Shown here: positions 8,054-16,097 of the stretch, piece after piece
How positions within the stretch are numbered: the first letter of the stretch is position 1
How the letters are laid out: every line of letters starts with the position of its first letter
DNA from: DATKUC01 sp964553615
GTDB lineage: Bacteria; Spirochaetota; Spirochaetia; DSM-27196; DATKUC01
Direction: 5' to 3'
NCBI GenBank assembly: GCA_964553615.1
Contig: CAZKMA010000011.1
Span: forward strand, 26,759 to 90,758
Length of the DNA stretch: 64,000 nucleotides
The notes under the pieces: model-generated
The model's database searches: none
What the model saw: the letters and a program-made list of their open reading frames with translations, nothing else
What the model was told of the DNA's origin: nothing
Program-made: the position numbers and the translations under genes

Positions 8054-8445
8054 GGCACGATGTTCAAAGGTGTGTAGGTGTTCACGCGGAAGAACCGATT
8101 TTCGAATGAATTCACCGTTATCAACTCCGAAGTTCGGTAGTGTGTCATGGTGTCCGTTTCATAGAAATAGAGGTGAGCGCTTCCAGGCACCACGGTATGG
8201 GTCTCGCTGTGACCGGGAAGAATGCCGTCGGTGTAGATACCCTGGGCCGAATCGTACACCCGGTCAGGCCCAAACACGTGAACGGTGCCTGCTCCATCCG
8301 TCCAGCTTACATAGTCCATGACGTACGAGGTGTCGTTCAGAACGGTCAATGACGCTCCGGTGTCAATGAATATCGTACATCCGGTTATCCCCGCAAAGAC
8401 AAGGAACGCAAGAGAGAGAACCAGTAAAAAACGGCGCGTGTTCAT
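8050..8445 (-). CDS. small lipoprotein of unknown function
   Basis: A 131-residue protein starting MNTRRFLLVLSLAFLVF, with a lipobox GITGC at about residues 19-23, so it is probably anchored to a membrane by lipid. The mature part looks all-beta (LTVLNDTSYVMDYVSW, then HLYFYETDTMTHY) and ends near YTPLNIVP. I recognise no named family. The ATG at 8445 has GGAGG eight bases upstream. The stop codon overlaps the possible TTG start of the lyase gene, so the two are probably translated together. A surface role in oligosaccharide handling is only suggested by position. Confidence 0.7.
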   Translation of the reverse strand: MNTRRFLLVLSLAFLVFAGITGCTIFIDTGASLTVLNDTSYVMDYVSWTDGAGTVHVFGPDRVYDSAQGIYTDGILPGHSETHTVVPGSAHLYFYETDTMTHYRTSELITVNSFENRFFRVNTYTPLNIVP

Positions 8446-8520
8446 GCCGATAGCCTCCGTGAATTGCACTTCGCTATCTATTGAACACCGCCGCTCGTCT
8501 TATCTGTTACCGTCCGCGAA

Positions 8521-9597
8521 TTAGAAAGCGCGACCGGACCACGCGTCTGCGCGACCGGACCGCGCGTCTGCGCGAACGGGCCGCGCGTCCCCGCGACCGC
8601 TCTGTCCGCCTCTCATGAAATCCCAGGGGTAGGGCAACTCCAATTCGCTCCCGTCATCGAGGATCTTCATGCTCTCTTCCCCGAGTTCCCATCCGGTGGC
8701 TCCAATGGCGGATTCGAGGTGAGCCATGGTTCGAACGCCGATGATCGGAGCGGTGACTCCGGGTTTACGGAGCAACCAGTTCAATGCAACCTGCGCGTGC
8801 TCCTTGCCTTCTTTTGCTGCAACCGCATCCAGGGCGTCGGTGACCTTCCAGGTCGATTCACGATTGTACGCGCTCCAGGACTCGCCCCAGCCCTTCTTCT
8901 CCGCCTCTTCGATTCTTGTTCCGGGAACCGGGGCCTTCATGCCGCGGTGATACTTCCCGGACAGCCATCCCCCGCGAAGTGGGCTCCAGGGAATTATTCC
9001 GAGCCCCTCGTTCAGGCAGACCGGGACAAGGTCCCATTCGGTGCTGCGGCAGAGCAGGTTATACTGCGGCTGGAGAGACGCGAACGCCTCGAACCCGAGG
9101 AGCCGCGCAACATCAATCGCTTTCTGCAACTGCCAACCGGTGAAGTTGCTCGCGCCGAGGTATCGAACCTTCCCGCTGTCCACCAGCGTGCTCAGCGTCC
9201 GCGCATACTCCTCGACCGGAGTTCCCGCGTCCCAGCAGTGAACCTGGTACAGGTCAATGTAGTCTGCCCCGAGTCGTTTCAGACTGCTGTCCACGCCCGC
9301 GAGTATGTGCTTTCGGGACAATCCGACATCGTTCGGACCATCCCCCATGGGGAACCGCACCTTCGTGGCCAGGACAATATCGTCCCGTTTCTTGGTCTTC
9401 ATCCACCTTCCAACAATCTGCTCCGAAACCCCCGTTGAATACACGTCTGCGGTATCGATGAAATTGCCGCCTGCCTCGATGAACCGATCCATGATCTTGC
9501 CGCTGTCCGCTTCGGATGTCTCTCTGCCGAACGTCATTGCGCCAAGACAAAGCTCACTCACCTTCAATCCGGTACGGCCGAGAAATCGATACTCCAT
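8521..9597 (-). CDS. aldo/keto reductase with repeat-derived C-terminal tail
   Basis: A 358-residue NADP-dependent aldo/keto reductase of the YajO/general-stress type, reducing aldehydes or ketones. The fold starts MEYRFLGRTGLKVSELCLG. Catalytic Asp and Tyr lie in FIDTADVYSTGVSEQ, Lys in ATKV, His in YQVHCWD, and the cofactor motif is PIIGVRTMAHLE. The start at 9597 has AAGGAG seven bases upstream. The last 24 residues or so are three near-copies of a seven-residue unit (GRADARS/GRADAWS) encoded by a 21-base tandem repeat, and are not part of the normal fold. The gene lies between the pectin-type genes and the sulfosugar locus, and its substrate is unknown. Confidence 0.88.
   Translation of the reverse strand: MEYRFLGRTGLKVSELCLGAMTFGRETSEADSGKIMDRFIEAGGNFIDTADVYSTGVSEQIVGRWMKTKKRDDIVLATKVRFPMGDGPNDVGLSRKHILAGVDSSLKRLGADYIDLYQVHCWDAGTPVEEYARTLSTLVDSGKVRYLGASNFTGWQLQKAIDVARLLGFEAFASLQPQYNLLCRSTEWDLVPVCLNEGLGIIPWSPLRGGWLSGKYHRGMKAPVPGTRIEEAEKKGWGESWSAYNRESTWKVTDALDAVAAKEGKEHAQVALNWLLRKPGVTAPIIGVRTMAHLESAIGATGWELGEESMKILDDGSELELPYPWDFMRGGQSGRGDARPVRADARSGRADAWSGRAF
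8528..8590 (-). repeat. 21-base in-frame tandem repeat at the 3' end of the reductase gene
   Basis: Three 21-base units (8528-8548, 8549-8569, 8570-8590) differ at only a few positions, and a partial unit follows. The period is a multiple of three, so the array lengthens the protein by seven residues per unit without breaking the frame. Confidence 0.85.
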
Positions 9598-10016
9598 TGT
9601 TCGCTCCTTCAGTTTCATTGGTTTCTCGTTGAAAATATACAAATTGCTGCGGACAGAAAGCAATGCTGCTTCTCAACCAGTTCCCGTTTTGGCAGACTGG
9701 TGCCGGGATGAGCAATCAACGATCAGGGTTCGGCTCTTCGGCAGGCCGTGCTGACGCGTTGGCCGGCCCTTTTGCCGATCTGTTCTTTGCATTATCAGCG
9801 CGCCGGTGCACTTTGATTTTCAGGACTAACTGGAGACGAAGCAGAATATCGACAGACGAAGTCTGAATCTGCGGACAATTCCGGATTCGACTGAAAGATC
9901 CGGTGGGAGCCTTACAGGACGAAAGATGGCTCGAAGCTCGCCGGCCGGGAACTTGATCGGTCGTCCACGGAAAGGTTCGCGCAAATCGATTCAGGAGCGC
10001 TCACACTCCTTGTTCA
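9598..10016. other. 419-base intergenic stretch without a convincing gene
   Basis: It separates the reductase start from the end of the GH31 gene. A 67-codon plus-strand frame (9663-9866) is low-complexity and has no ribosome site. A short inverted repeat CAGAC-GAA-GTCTG lies at 9853-9865. On the minus strand a TATATT element about 30 bases before the reductase ribosome site could be its -10. I see no terminator, RNA gene or mobile-element remnant. Confidence 0.5.
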
Positions 10017-12071
10017 TCAACTCAACGTGCTTGCGCTCATGCCATGTGTGATTTCCCGGAAGAGCTCCGCAAAACGACTCCCAGCACGATAGAAGACCGG
10101 AGGACTTCCGAGCGGCGCCTCCACCCGAATCGATTTCCCGCTTCCACTGCCATTTCCGTCGGAGCCTGAAAGGAACTCTTTCCCGTTCAGCAGATGAATC
10201 CATTGGCCTGCCGGAAGATAGACGGACCGGCTTCTTTTCCCCTTTCGGACCACCGGGCTCACGAAAAGGTCCGGTCCGTACATGAACTGGTCGCGTACGC
10301 GCCACAACCGTTCATCCCCGGGAAACATGAGGGCGGGGTGCCGTATCGGAGGAAGGCCCTCCTCGTGGTACTCCCGCAGCACGGCCTGGTGATACGGCGT
10401 CAACGCCGTGTACAGGCGGGTCATCCGGGCAAGGTGTTCCGCGGTTTCGCTATCCGAATTGAACTGCCAGTTCGTGTCAGGGCGATTTCCCTCGTGGCTT
10501 CTCATAATGGGTGCGAATACGGCGACCTCGGCCCATCGCAGGAACAGCTCCTTCGAGCGGCGAACCCAGCCGACCGAGGTGTACCCGCCCATGTCGGTGT
10601 GCCAGATGCCTCCGCCGACAGATCCGAGAGAAATGGCTGCGGGAATAATACTGGGCAGGCCGTCATTCCTGCTCCAGTTTGCAAGCTGATCCCCCGCCCA
10701 GAATGCGGTCGAGTCCCGCGTGGATCCGGTGTAGCCCGCCCGCATGAAGAACACGACTTCACCGAGCTTGCCCGACTCCTCCACCGCCTCCCTGTTCGCG
10801 CGGGCCCAGAGCGCAGGAAAGATATTGTGCACGAGCTCGCCTGCAACACCCGAATGGAGAACCGCATCCGTTGGCAAGTACTCTCCGAAGTCCGCCATCC
10901 AGCCTGAAAGGCCGATGCCAATCATGTTTTCAACAATGATCTTCTTGATCCACGCAAAAGCTTCCGGATTCGTCAGGTCCACGAGAGCAGCCGGGAAGGT
11001 CGTCACCTCGATCAGATAATCCCGTCCCTGAGCATCCTTCACGCAATATCCGCGGGCGGAGGCCTCCTCGTACAGCCTTCCGTCGGTTGCCAGAAACGGG
11101 TTGATGTATCCCAGATACCGGATACCGCGGGACCTCAGCTCATCGATATATCGGGGAAGTTCAGGGTACATGCCGTCGTGGTAGATCCAGTCCCACATGA
11201 GCTGCCGCCCGAAAGCGGTTTCGCGTTTCCCCTCCCAATCCTGCGCCCACAGGGCTCCTACCTTTACACCGGCGTCCTGTGCGCTTTGAAGCTTCTCTTC
11301 GACCCGCTCTCTGCCGCCCTGAACGCCGAGCCACATGCCTTCAAAAACCCAGTCGGGGAGTTTCGGCTGCCGGCCAAGCCGGCGTGAAAGTGCTGAGACT
11401 GCATCTGCCATGGAAGGTTCGGATCCAACTACGATGGATCGAGGCACCTGCCGCGTCGAAAGGATCGTGCAATTCGCCCGGAAGTCTATTGTGCTGTATG
11501 CATCCGTATCCGCGAAGAGATAGCGACCGGTGCTGGTAACGAAGGCCGGTACCGGGAAATAGGTCGTATGCCATGCGCCGCCGGAACGGGAGTCGATGTT
11601 GGCAAACAGCGTTATGAGATCGTGTCCGCGCCCCACTCCCTGCTCGGATGTCCAAAGCGGGAGTCGGCTCCCCTTCAGATCGACACGGGAGAATTGCTCA
11701 CCGCCGCCAACGATGTGCTCATCCGGGGTTGCGGGAAAGCGAATCCACACCCGGTTTATCCATGGTTCAAAATCCGTAAACGTGAGCGTGAGCGCATTTC
11801 CCTCTGCCGTAGCCTCAACAGATATGCCGGGCGAGCGACAGAGAAGCCGTACCGAATCCTCCGATTCGGAAGCGACCGCCATTTCGTAACAGGGGTTCCG
11901 ACGCGCAATCTTGTCCCGAATCCTGAAGTTTCCGTGGTACATGCTGTAGGACGCGTCTCCGGATCCTACCGTCATAAACGGCTTTTGTTTCGAGTGGGAC
12001 AAGAGCACAACACCATTGCACACAATGTCGAAGGCGCCGGCGCCTGCCGTGCGAACCGATATGCTTTTCAT
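10017..12071 (-). CDS. GH31 alpha-glycosidase, YihQ (sulfoquinovosidase)-like
   Basis: A 684-residue cytoplasmic GH31 enzyme very close in pattern to E. coli YihQ, which hydrolyses alpha-sulfoquinovosides. The nucleophile Asp394 lies in GWMADFGEYLPTD and the acid Asp461 in WAGDQ, with HEGNRP further on. Subtracting 11 from YihQ numbering aligns the active site. Four of the five sulfonate-binding residues (QQRWY) match: Gln251, Gln277, Trp293 and Tyr497. The arginine (YihQ Arg301) is Gln290, with Arg289 beside it. Cleavage of a sulfoquinovose glycoside is therefore likely from family and context, but not secured. The ATG at 12071 has GGAG five bases upstream. It is the last gene of the long leftward operon, 18 bases after the Gfo/Idh gene. 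Confidence 0.85.
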   Translation of the reverse strand: MKSISVRTAGAGAFDIVCNGVVLLSHSKQKPFMTVGSGDASYSMYHGNFRIRDKIARRNPCYEMAVASESEDSVRLLCRSPGISVEATAEGNALTLTFTDFEPWINRVWIRFPATPDEHIVGGGEQFSRVDLKGSRLPLWTSEQGVGRGHDLITLFANIDSRSGGAWHTTYFPVPAFVTSTGRYLFADTDAYSTIDFRANCTILSTRQVPRSIVVGSEPSMADAVSALSRRLGRQPKLPDWVFEGMWLGVQGGRERVEEKLQSAQDAGVKVGALWAQDWEGKRETAFGRQLMWDWIYHDGMYPELPRYIDELRSRGIRYLGYINPFLATDGRLYEEASARGYCVKDAQGRDYLIEVTTFPAALVDLTNPEAFAWIKKIIVENMIGIGLSGWMADFGEYLPTDAVLHSGVAGELVHNIFPALWARANREAVEESGKLGEVVFFMRAGYTGSTRDSTAFWAGDQLANWSRNDGLPSIIPAAISLGSVGGGIWHTDMGGYTSVGWVRRSKELFLRWAEVAVFAPIMRSHEGNRPDTNWQFNSDSETAEHLARMTRLYTALTPYHQAVLREYHEEGLPPIRHPALMFPGDERLWRVRDQFMYGPDLFVSPVVRKGKRSRSVYLPAGQWIHLLNGKEFLSGSDGNGSGSGKSIRVEAPLGSPPVFYRAGSRFAELFREITHGMSASTLS

Positions 12072-12089
12072 CTTTTCTCCGAGCTGCAC

Positions 12090-13226
12090 CTACTCGAGCT
12101 GCTCACTATCAAGATTGATTACTGCGTTGCGCCGCGCGGCAACGCCTGCTGCAAGCGAGGCCTCCAGAGCCGCGAGTCCGTCCGAGAGGCTTCCCGGCGG
12201 TTCACGATCTTCAGCAATGCACGCCGCGAACTCTTTCACATGGTCCCGAATCGTCGCAGGCTCACCGGCCTCTTCGCCGAAGGTGACAAACTGACCGTCA
12301 TCGGGCGTTCCGTTCACTGGTCCCCAGGCCACTACGGCGAGGTAGTCAGTCTGTCGCGCATCGAGCACGGATTGCTGGTTCTCCTTGAACGCGCACCATA
12401 TGCTGCCGGCAGTACCATGAATTGTTATTACAAAGGAAAAATCGAATCCGGTCAGCGCGTGCGAGATCTGAAGAATGCTCCCGTCGGCAAACTTACCGTT
12501 GATATAGGCAATATCTTCGTAGTCGAAATCTGCATGGATGCGGTCGGTCGCAACCGCGTGGAGAGACTGGATCTCCTTCCCGGTGAGGTAGCGCGCCAGG
12601 TCGAACCAATGGGAAGTCTCCTCGACAATGAGCCCACCTGACATCGAACGGCTCTGGATCCAGTTGCTCCACTTGTCGCGTCGGAACGGCGTTCGGTAGT
12701 GGTACAATGAGCAGGCGTGCACCGCCCCGACCGCACCGTCATCTATGAGGCTCTTCACCTTAAGAACGGCTGGATTCAACCGGAACTCATAGCCAATGGC
12801 GGTCTTGATGCCCTTCCGCGCGGCCTCGGCAGCTGCAAGGACAACCGACTTACCGCTGCCCATCGTAAGCGCAACCGGCTTCTCCAGCAGAAGATGGCGC
12901 CCCGTCTTCAGGATCTGAATTGCCTGCCGGTAGTGCTGGTTATCCGGCGTACAGAGGCTGATCAGATCGATGTCAGGATCTCCAACAAGCGCATCAAGGG
13001 ATCGGTAGGTTTTTACTCCGATGTCTTCCCACTTCCGTCCAAGGAGATCGGCCCGGAAAAGTGGTTTCAGACCAAGCATGCTCCCGGCATCGAAAGTTCC
13101 TCCCACCGATTCCAGCCGTTCAGGAAGCAGGTCGCAGACTGCAACGAGTTCGGCGTGTTCGCTTTCAAGATACGCGGCACAGTGGGCCATGCCGATTCCA
13201 AGACCACATACAGCAGCACGGATCAT
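12090..13226 (-). CDS. Gfo/Idh/MocA-family NAD-dependent oxidoreductase or glycosidase
   Basis: A 378-residue protein with the N-terminal Rossmann motif AAVCGLGIGMAHCAAY and the EKP motif LLEKPVALT. The C-terminal sheet domain carries SGGLIVEETSHWFDLARYLTG. Most relatives oxidise a sugar hydroxyl. Some, including NAD+-dependent sulfoquinovosidases (GH188), use transient oxidation to cleave a glycoside. The position between the amidohydrolase (three bases before) and the YihQ-like glycosidase (18 bases after) fits either a second glycoside-opening enzyme or a sugar dehydrogenase. The start ATG has GAGGGG seven bases upstream. The substrate is an inference from context. Confidence 0.85.
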   Translation of the reverse strand: MIRAAVCGLGIGMAHCAAYLESEHAELVAVCDLLPERLESVGGTFDAGSMLGLKPLFRADLLGRKWEDIGVKTYRSLDALVGDPDIDLISLCTPDNQHYRQAIQILKTGRHLLLEKPVALTMGSGKSVVLAAAEAARKGIKTAIGYEFRLNPAVLKVKSLIDDGAVGAVHACSLYHYRTPFRRDKWSNWIQSRSMSGGLIVEETSHWFDLARYLTGKEIQSLHAVATDRIHADFDYEDIAYINGKFADGSILQISHALTGFDFSFVITIHGTAGSIWCAFKENQQSVLDARQTDYLAVVAWGPVNGTPDDGQFVTFGEEAGEPATIRDHVKEFAACIAEDREPPGSLSDGLAALEASLAAGVAARRNAVINLDSEQLE

Positions 13227-13229
13227 CGC

Positions 13230-14372
13230 TCACCCCTCTTTCTTCAGCATCTCCGACACCGCGGAGAGTGATTCCGCAGACGGAAGACTCGCTTTCGCGG
13301 ACCCTGACCCGCTGCAATTCGTAAGGGCCTCGAGCCGCCTCATGAATTGTACCAGATATCCACGGGCAACTGCAGCTGCCTTCGGGGTCCGCGCATACTG
13401 CCGGTCGCGCACCGATGTAAGCCGCGTGAAGTTATCCGAATATACCGACTCGAGCGTCTCCTTTGGAAGAGCCAGCCCCCGCACATCCGGAATCTCCGCG
13501 TGGGTGTAGGCGAATGGATTTGGAAACACATCCTGCGTTGAAAGGAAGCGAATGAGCCGGCGTGCACGTTCGTTATTTTCTTCTATGTTGCTCTGCGGGA
13601 GATGCGTGCTGTCCGGCGGAAACCACATTCCATCCGTGCCGAAGAGAATGCGTTGGCGGTACGAATTGAAGAAATCAATTGAATGCCGGCGAGTCCGGTG
13701 CAGGTCGCCGTAGAAGTAGAGTCCCGGACTCAGATCCAGGTAGCCGTTTTCGTGAGAATCCAGCAACCGCGAAAGGCGCTCCAGGTCGCCGGCCAGGAAC
13801 AGAAGATGAGGGAAGATGATGATGCACCGCGGATGACGGGAAAGAACCGTTTCCGCCTGGAGAATGAGATCTTCGAAATCGGGAAGCCTGTTCGTACCGG
13901 TTCCGGAATCGGCATTCCATCCGAGCCGGTCGCCTCCGTCGGAATTCCAGAAGACCGCAGGATCCGCCACGTGGAGAACAACCGGCATTCCATTGCTCGC
14001 GGCGGCCTCGAACGCTCCGTCCAGCTCCTCATCATCCAGGCGCAGTCCAATTCGCTGTTGAAATGAAGGCTTTCCTTCCCACATCTTGATTCCGTCGAAG
14101 CCCGCCGCCGCCAGTTCTTCAACCTGTTCTGCAAGACCGATGGGCTCGACTCCGCCGCCGCTGAATCGATCCGCATAGTCGAGCGAGCCGAACGCCACGG
14201 CGCGCTCTCCGAGCAGATGCTTGCCGAACAGTACCTCAGGATTGAAGTTAATGCGGATGTGGTCCGGCAATGAGACAAGTCCAAGGTGCGCAATGGAGAT
14301 GTTCTCCATATATTGCAGCAACTCATCCGCGCGCGTGGCGCACGCAAAGTGCACATGGGAATCGATAATCAT
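13230..14372 (-). CDS. amidohydrolase_2-family metal-dependent hydrolase
   Basis: A 380-residue TIM-barrel hydrolase. The metal-binding HxH lies in MIIDSHVHFA at the amino terminus. The barrel lysine region is AAGFDGIKMWEGKP, a strand histidine lies in MPVVLHVADP, and a late aspartate lies in ILFGTDGMWFPPD. Relatives are lactonases and decarboxylases of the LigI/amidohydrolase_2 group. A sugar-lactone hydrolase would fit next to a Gfo/Idh dehydrogenase, but no substrate can be read from the sequence. I chose the ATG at 14372 because it begins the conserved strand. The C-terminal serine- and alanine-rich tail (GSGSAKASLPSAESLSAVSE) is unusual. It lies 11 bases after the NagB-like gene. Confidence 0.8.
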   Translation of the reverse strand: MIIDSHVHFACATRADELLQYMENISIAHLGLVSLPDHIRINFNPEVLFGKHLLGERAVAFGSLDYADRFSGGGVEPIGLAEQVEELAAAGFDGIKMWEGKPSFQQRIGLRLDDEELDGAFEAAASNGMPVVLHVADPAVFWNSDGGDRLGWNADSGTGTNRLPDFEDLILQAETVLSRHPRCIIIFPHLLFLAGDLERLSRLLDSHENGYLDLSPGLYFYGDLHRTRRHSIDFFNSYRQRILFGTDGMWFPPDSTHLPQSNIEENNERARRLIRFLSTQDVFPNPFAYTHAEIPDVRGLALPKETLESVYSDNFTRLTSVRDRQYARTPKAAAVARGYLVQFMRRLEALTNCSGSGSAKASLPSAESLSAVSEMLKKEG

Positions 14373-14383
14373 TGGGAAGTGTC

Positions 14384-15226
14384 CTATCTCAACATGAAAT
14401 CCGGCTTCTCCGCCACCTGATGAGTCATGCATATCCGCACGTCGTCATGACCGCGCAGCAGCGTAACGGGGAATTGCGGGGTTGGGTCGTCGAAGAGCAT
14501 CCTCCGTACAACCGCGCTCTGCCAGGGCCGATTCAGATAGACGCGAATCCGCTGCGAGTCGAGAATCTGTCTCATACCCACCGTCACCGCCTGCCGCGGG
14601 ATCTGATCGTAGGCACCACGCATGGCGGTATTCGAATTAATGACCACGGTCTCTCGGCTCAATGTGACAACCCGCGTGGGCAGCGAACGGAAAGCCGCTG
14701 CAGAGACATGCTCGCCCGGTTCGGGAGGGTCGTTGAACGCAACATGACCGGTTATTCCAACGCCTGCAATGCAGGTGTGCGCGTTTCCCAGACCGGCCAG
14801 TGCCTCGTCATATGCGGTCGTTCGCTCCGGATCGGGGAATACCAGTTGCTCAGGAGCAAGCGCGCCGAGCGCCTGCAGCGGTTCCAGGAATTCACGGTCA
14901 ATGAATCCTCTGAACGAGAGCGAGTCCGAGCGATCCACGAGTGTCCGTGCGTCCTTCATGTACTCGTCCATAAAGAAAAGCCGGAGTCCGGAAAGGTCTA
15001 TCGGTCGCATCCGATAAAGATCCACGAATCTGCGATACTGAAAGACCGGCCCAACCGGAACGATCATTGCAGTAGGCAGACCATTGAAGCTGTTTTCCTC
15101 GATGGAAAAGTACATTGAATGCACAATGTGCCAGTAGAGATCCTCGTCGGTTGCAAGCACTTCCACAGGAAGCGGGTAGTCAACCTCGGAGGAATGAATT
15201 TCAATTGTGTAGTTGTCACGGTTCAT
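14384..15226 (-). CDS. NagB-like sugar isomerase with altered active site
   Basis: A 280-residue protein of the glucosamine-6-phosphate deaminase/isomerase family. The isomerisation base is kept (Asp87 in FFMDEYM, NagB Asp72), as is the ring-opening His161. In GVGITGHVAFND, however, Thr159 replaces NagB Asp141 and Asp166 replaces Glu148. This suggests aldose-ketose isomerisation of a substrate other than glucosamine-6-phosphate. A 6-sulfo sugar, whose sulfonate resembles a 6-phosphate, is an attractive guess. The ATG at 15226 has AGGA six bases upstream. The gene sits in the operon 14 bases after the second permease, which ties it to the imported sugar. Confidence 0.78.
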   Translation of the reverse strand: MNRDNYTIEIHSSEVDYPLPVEVLATDEDLYWHIVHSMYFSIEENSFNGLPTAMIVPVGPVFQYRRFVDLYRMRPIDLSGLRLFFMDEYMKDARTLVDRSDSLSFRGFIDREFLEPLQALGALAPEQLVFPDPERTTAYDEALAGLGNAHTCIAGVGITGHVAFNDPPEPGEHVSAAAFRSLPTRVVTLSRETVVINSNTAMRGAYDQIPRQAVTVGMRQILDSQRIRVYLNRPWQSAVVRRMLFDDPTPQFPVTLLRGHDDVRICMTHQVAEKPDFMLR

Positions 15227-15240
15227 TTTGGTTCCTGCTC

Positions 15241-16086
15241 TCAACCCTTCAGCGCACCGGCGGTAAGTCCCTTGATAATGCGCTCGTGGAAGAATATGTA
15301 AACGGCAATACTCGGAATGACGGTCAGTACAATGGCGGCATACATGGATGTATAATCGGTAATGAATTGACTCTTGAAAAACCGAATTCCAAGCTGGAGG
15401 GTCCGCGCCTTCATTGACGAAGTCAACAGGAGCGCGTAGATGAACTCGTTCCACGAAAAGAGGAACACAAATGTTCCGGCGGTGACAAGCCCGATCTTGC
15501 TCAGCGGCATAACAATTCTCGAGTAACGCTGCCAGAAACTGCATCCGTCAATTATCCCTGCCTCTTCAAGCTCATGGGGAATCGACCGCATAAATCCCGT
15601 TACCAGAAACAGCGATATGGGGATATTGATGGCCGCATACGTAACGATAAGCCCCTGCAGGCTATCGTACATCTTTAGTCCGCTGATGATCTTGAAATAA
15701 GGAACCATGAAAGCAATGATCGGCACAAGAACGCCGGCGAGCATGAGATTCAGGAGCGCATTCTGAAAACGGAATCGCTCACGAGCAAATGCAAATGCGC
15801 CCATCGAGGTCACAGCAAGATTCAGAAATGTCGAAACGGTAGAGATTATGATTGAATGAACAAAGAGAAGTGGTAATCCCGAAATCCGGATTGCCTCTTC
15901 ATAGTTGGAGACCTTCCATACTGCCGGGAGCTTAAACGGCGCGGTCTGCAACTCGAGGTTGTTCTTGAAGGACGACAATACGAGCCAGAGCAGAGGTATG
16001 AGTGTGAGAAGGAGAAAAACGAGAAGGACACCCCACTTTGCTGTCTTTGCTACGATGTCCGTCGCGGTAAGTGTTCGATTTTTCAT
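15241..16086 (-). CDS. ABC sugar transporter permease (MalG type), sulfosugar locus
   Basis: A 281-residue permease starting MKNRTLTATDIVAKTAKWGV, with six helices, the EAA loop ELEEAGIIDGCSFWQRYSRI and the typical end FFHERIIKGLTAGALKG. The ATG at 16086 follows GGTGGGGGGACA. It is paired with the permease at 16098 (11-base gap) and the binding protein at 17059. No ATPase gene is present. The likely cargo is the glycoside used by the downstream enzymes. Confidence 0.9.
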   Translation of the reverse strand: MKNRTLTATDIVAKTAKWGVLLVFLLLTLIPLLWLVLSSFKNNLELQTAPFKLPAVWKVSNYEEAIRISGLPLLFVHSIIISTVSTFLNLAVTSMGAFAFARERFRFQNALLNLMLAGVLVPIIAFMVPYFKIISGLKMYDSLQGLIVTYAAINIPISLFLVTGFMRSIPHELEEAGIIDGCSFWQRYSRIVMPLSKIGLVTAGTFVFLFSWNEFIYALLLTSSMKARTLQLGIRFFKSQFITDYTSMYAAIVLTVIPSIAVYIFFHERIIKGLTAGALKG

Positions 16087-16097
16087 TGTCCCCCCAC

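Noticed and set aside
9663..9866. 67-codon plus-strand frame
   Set aside because: Low-complexity Gly/Ala/Arg composition typical of GC-rich noise. No ribosome site or family.
15227..15544. Long N-terminal extension of the NagB-like protein
   Set aside because: It lies antiparallel within the permease coding region in the wrong frame. The ATG at 15226 has a ribosome site and begins the fold.
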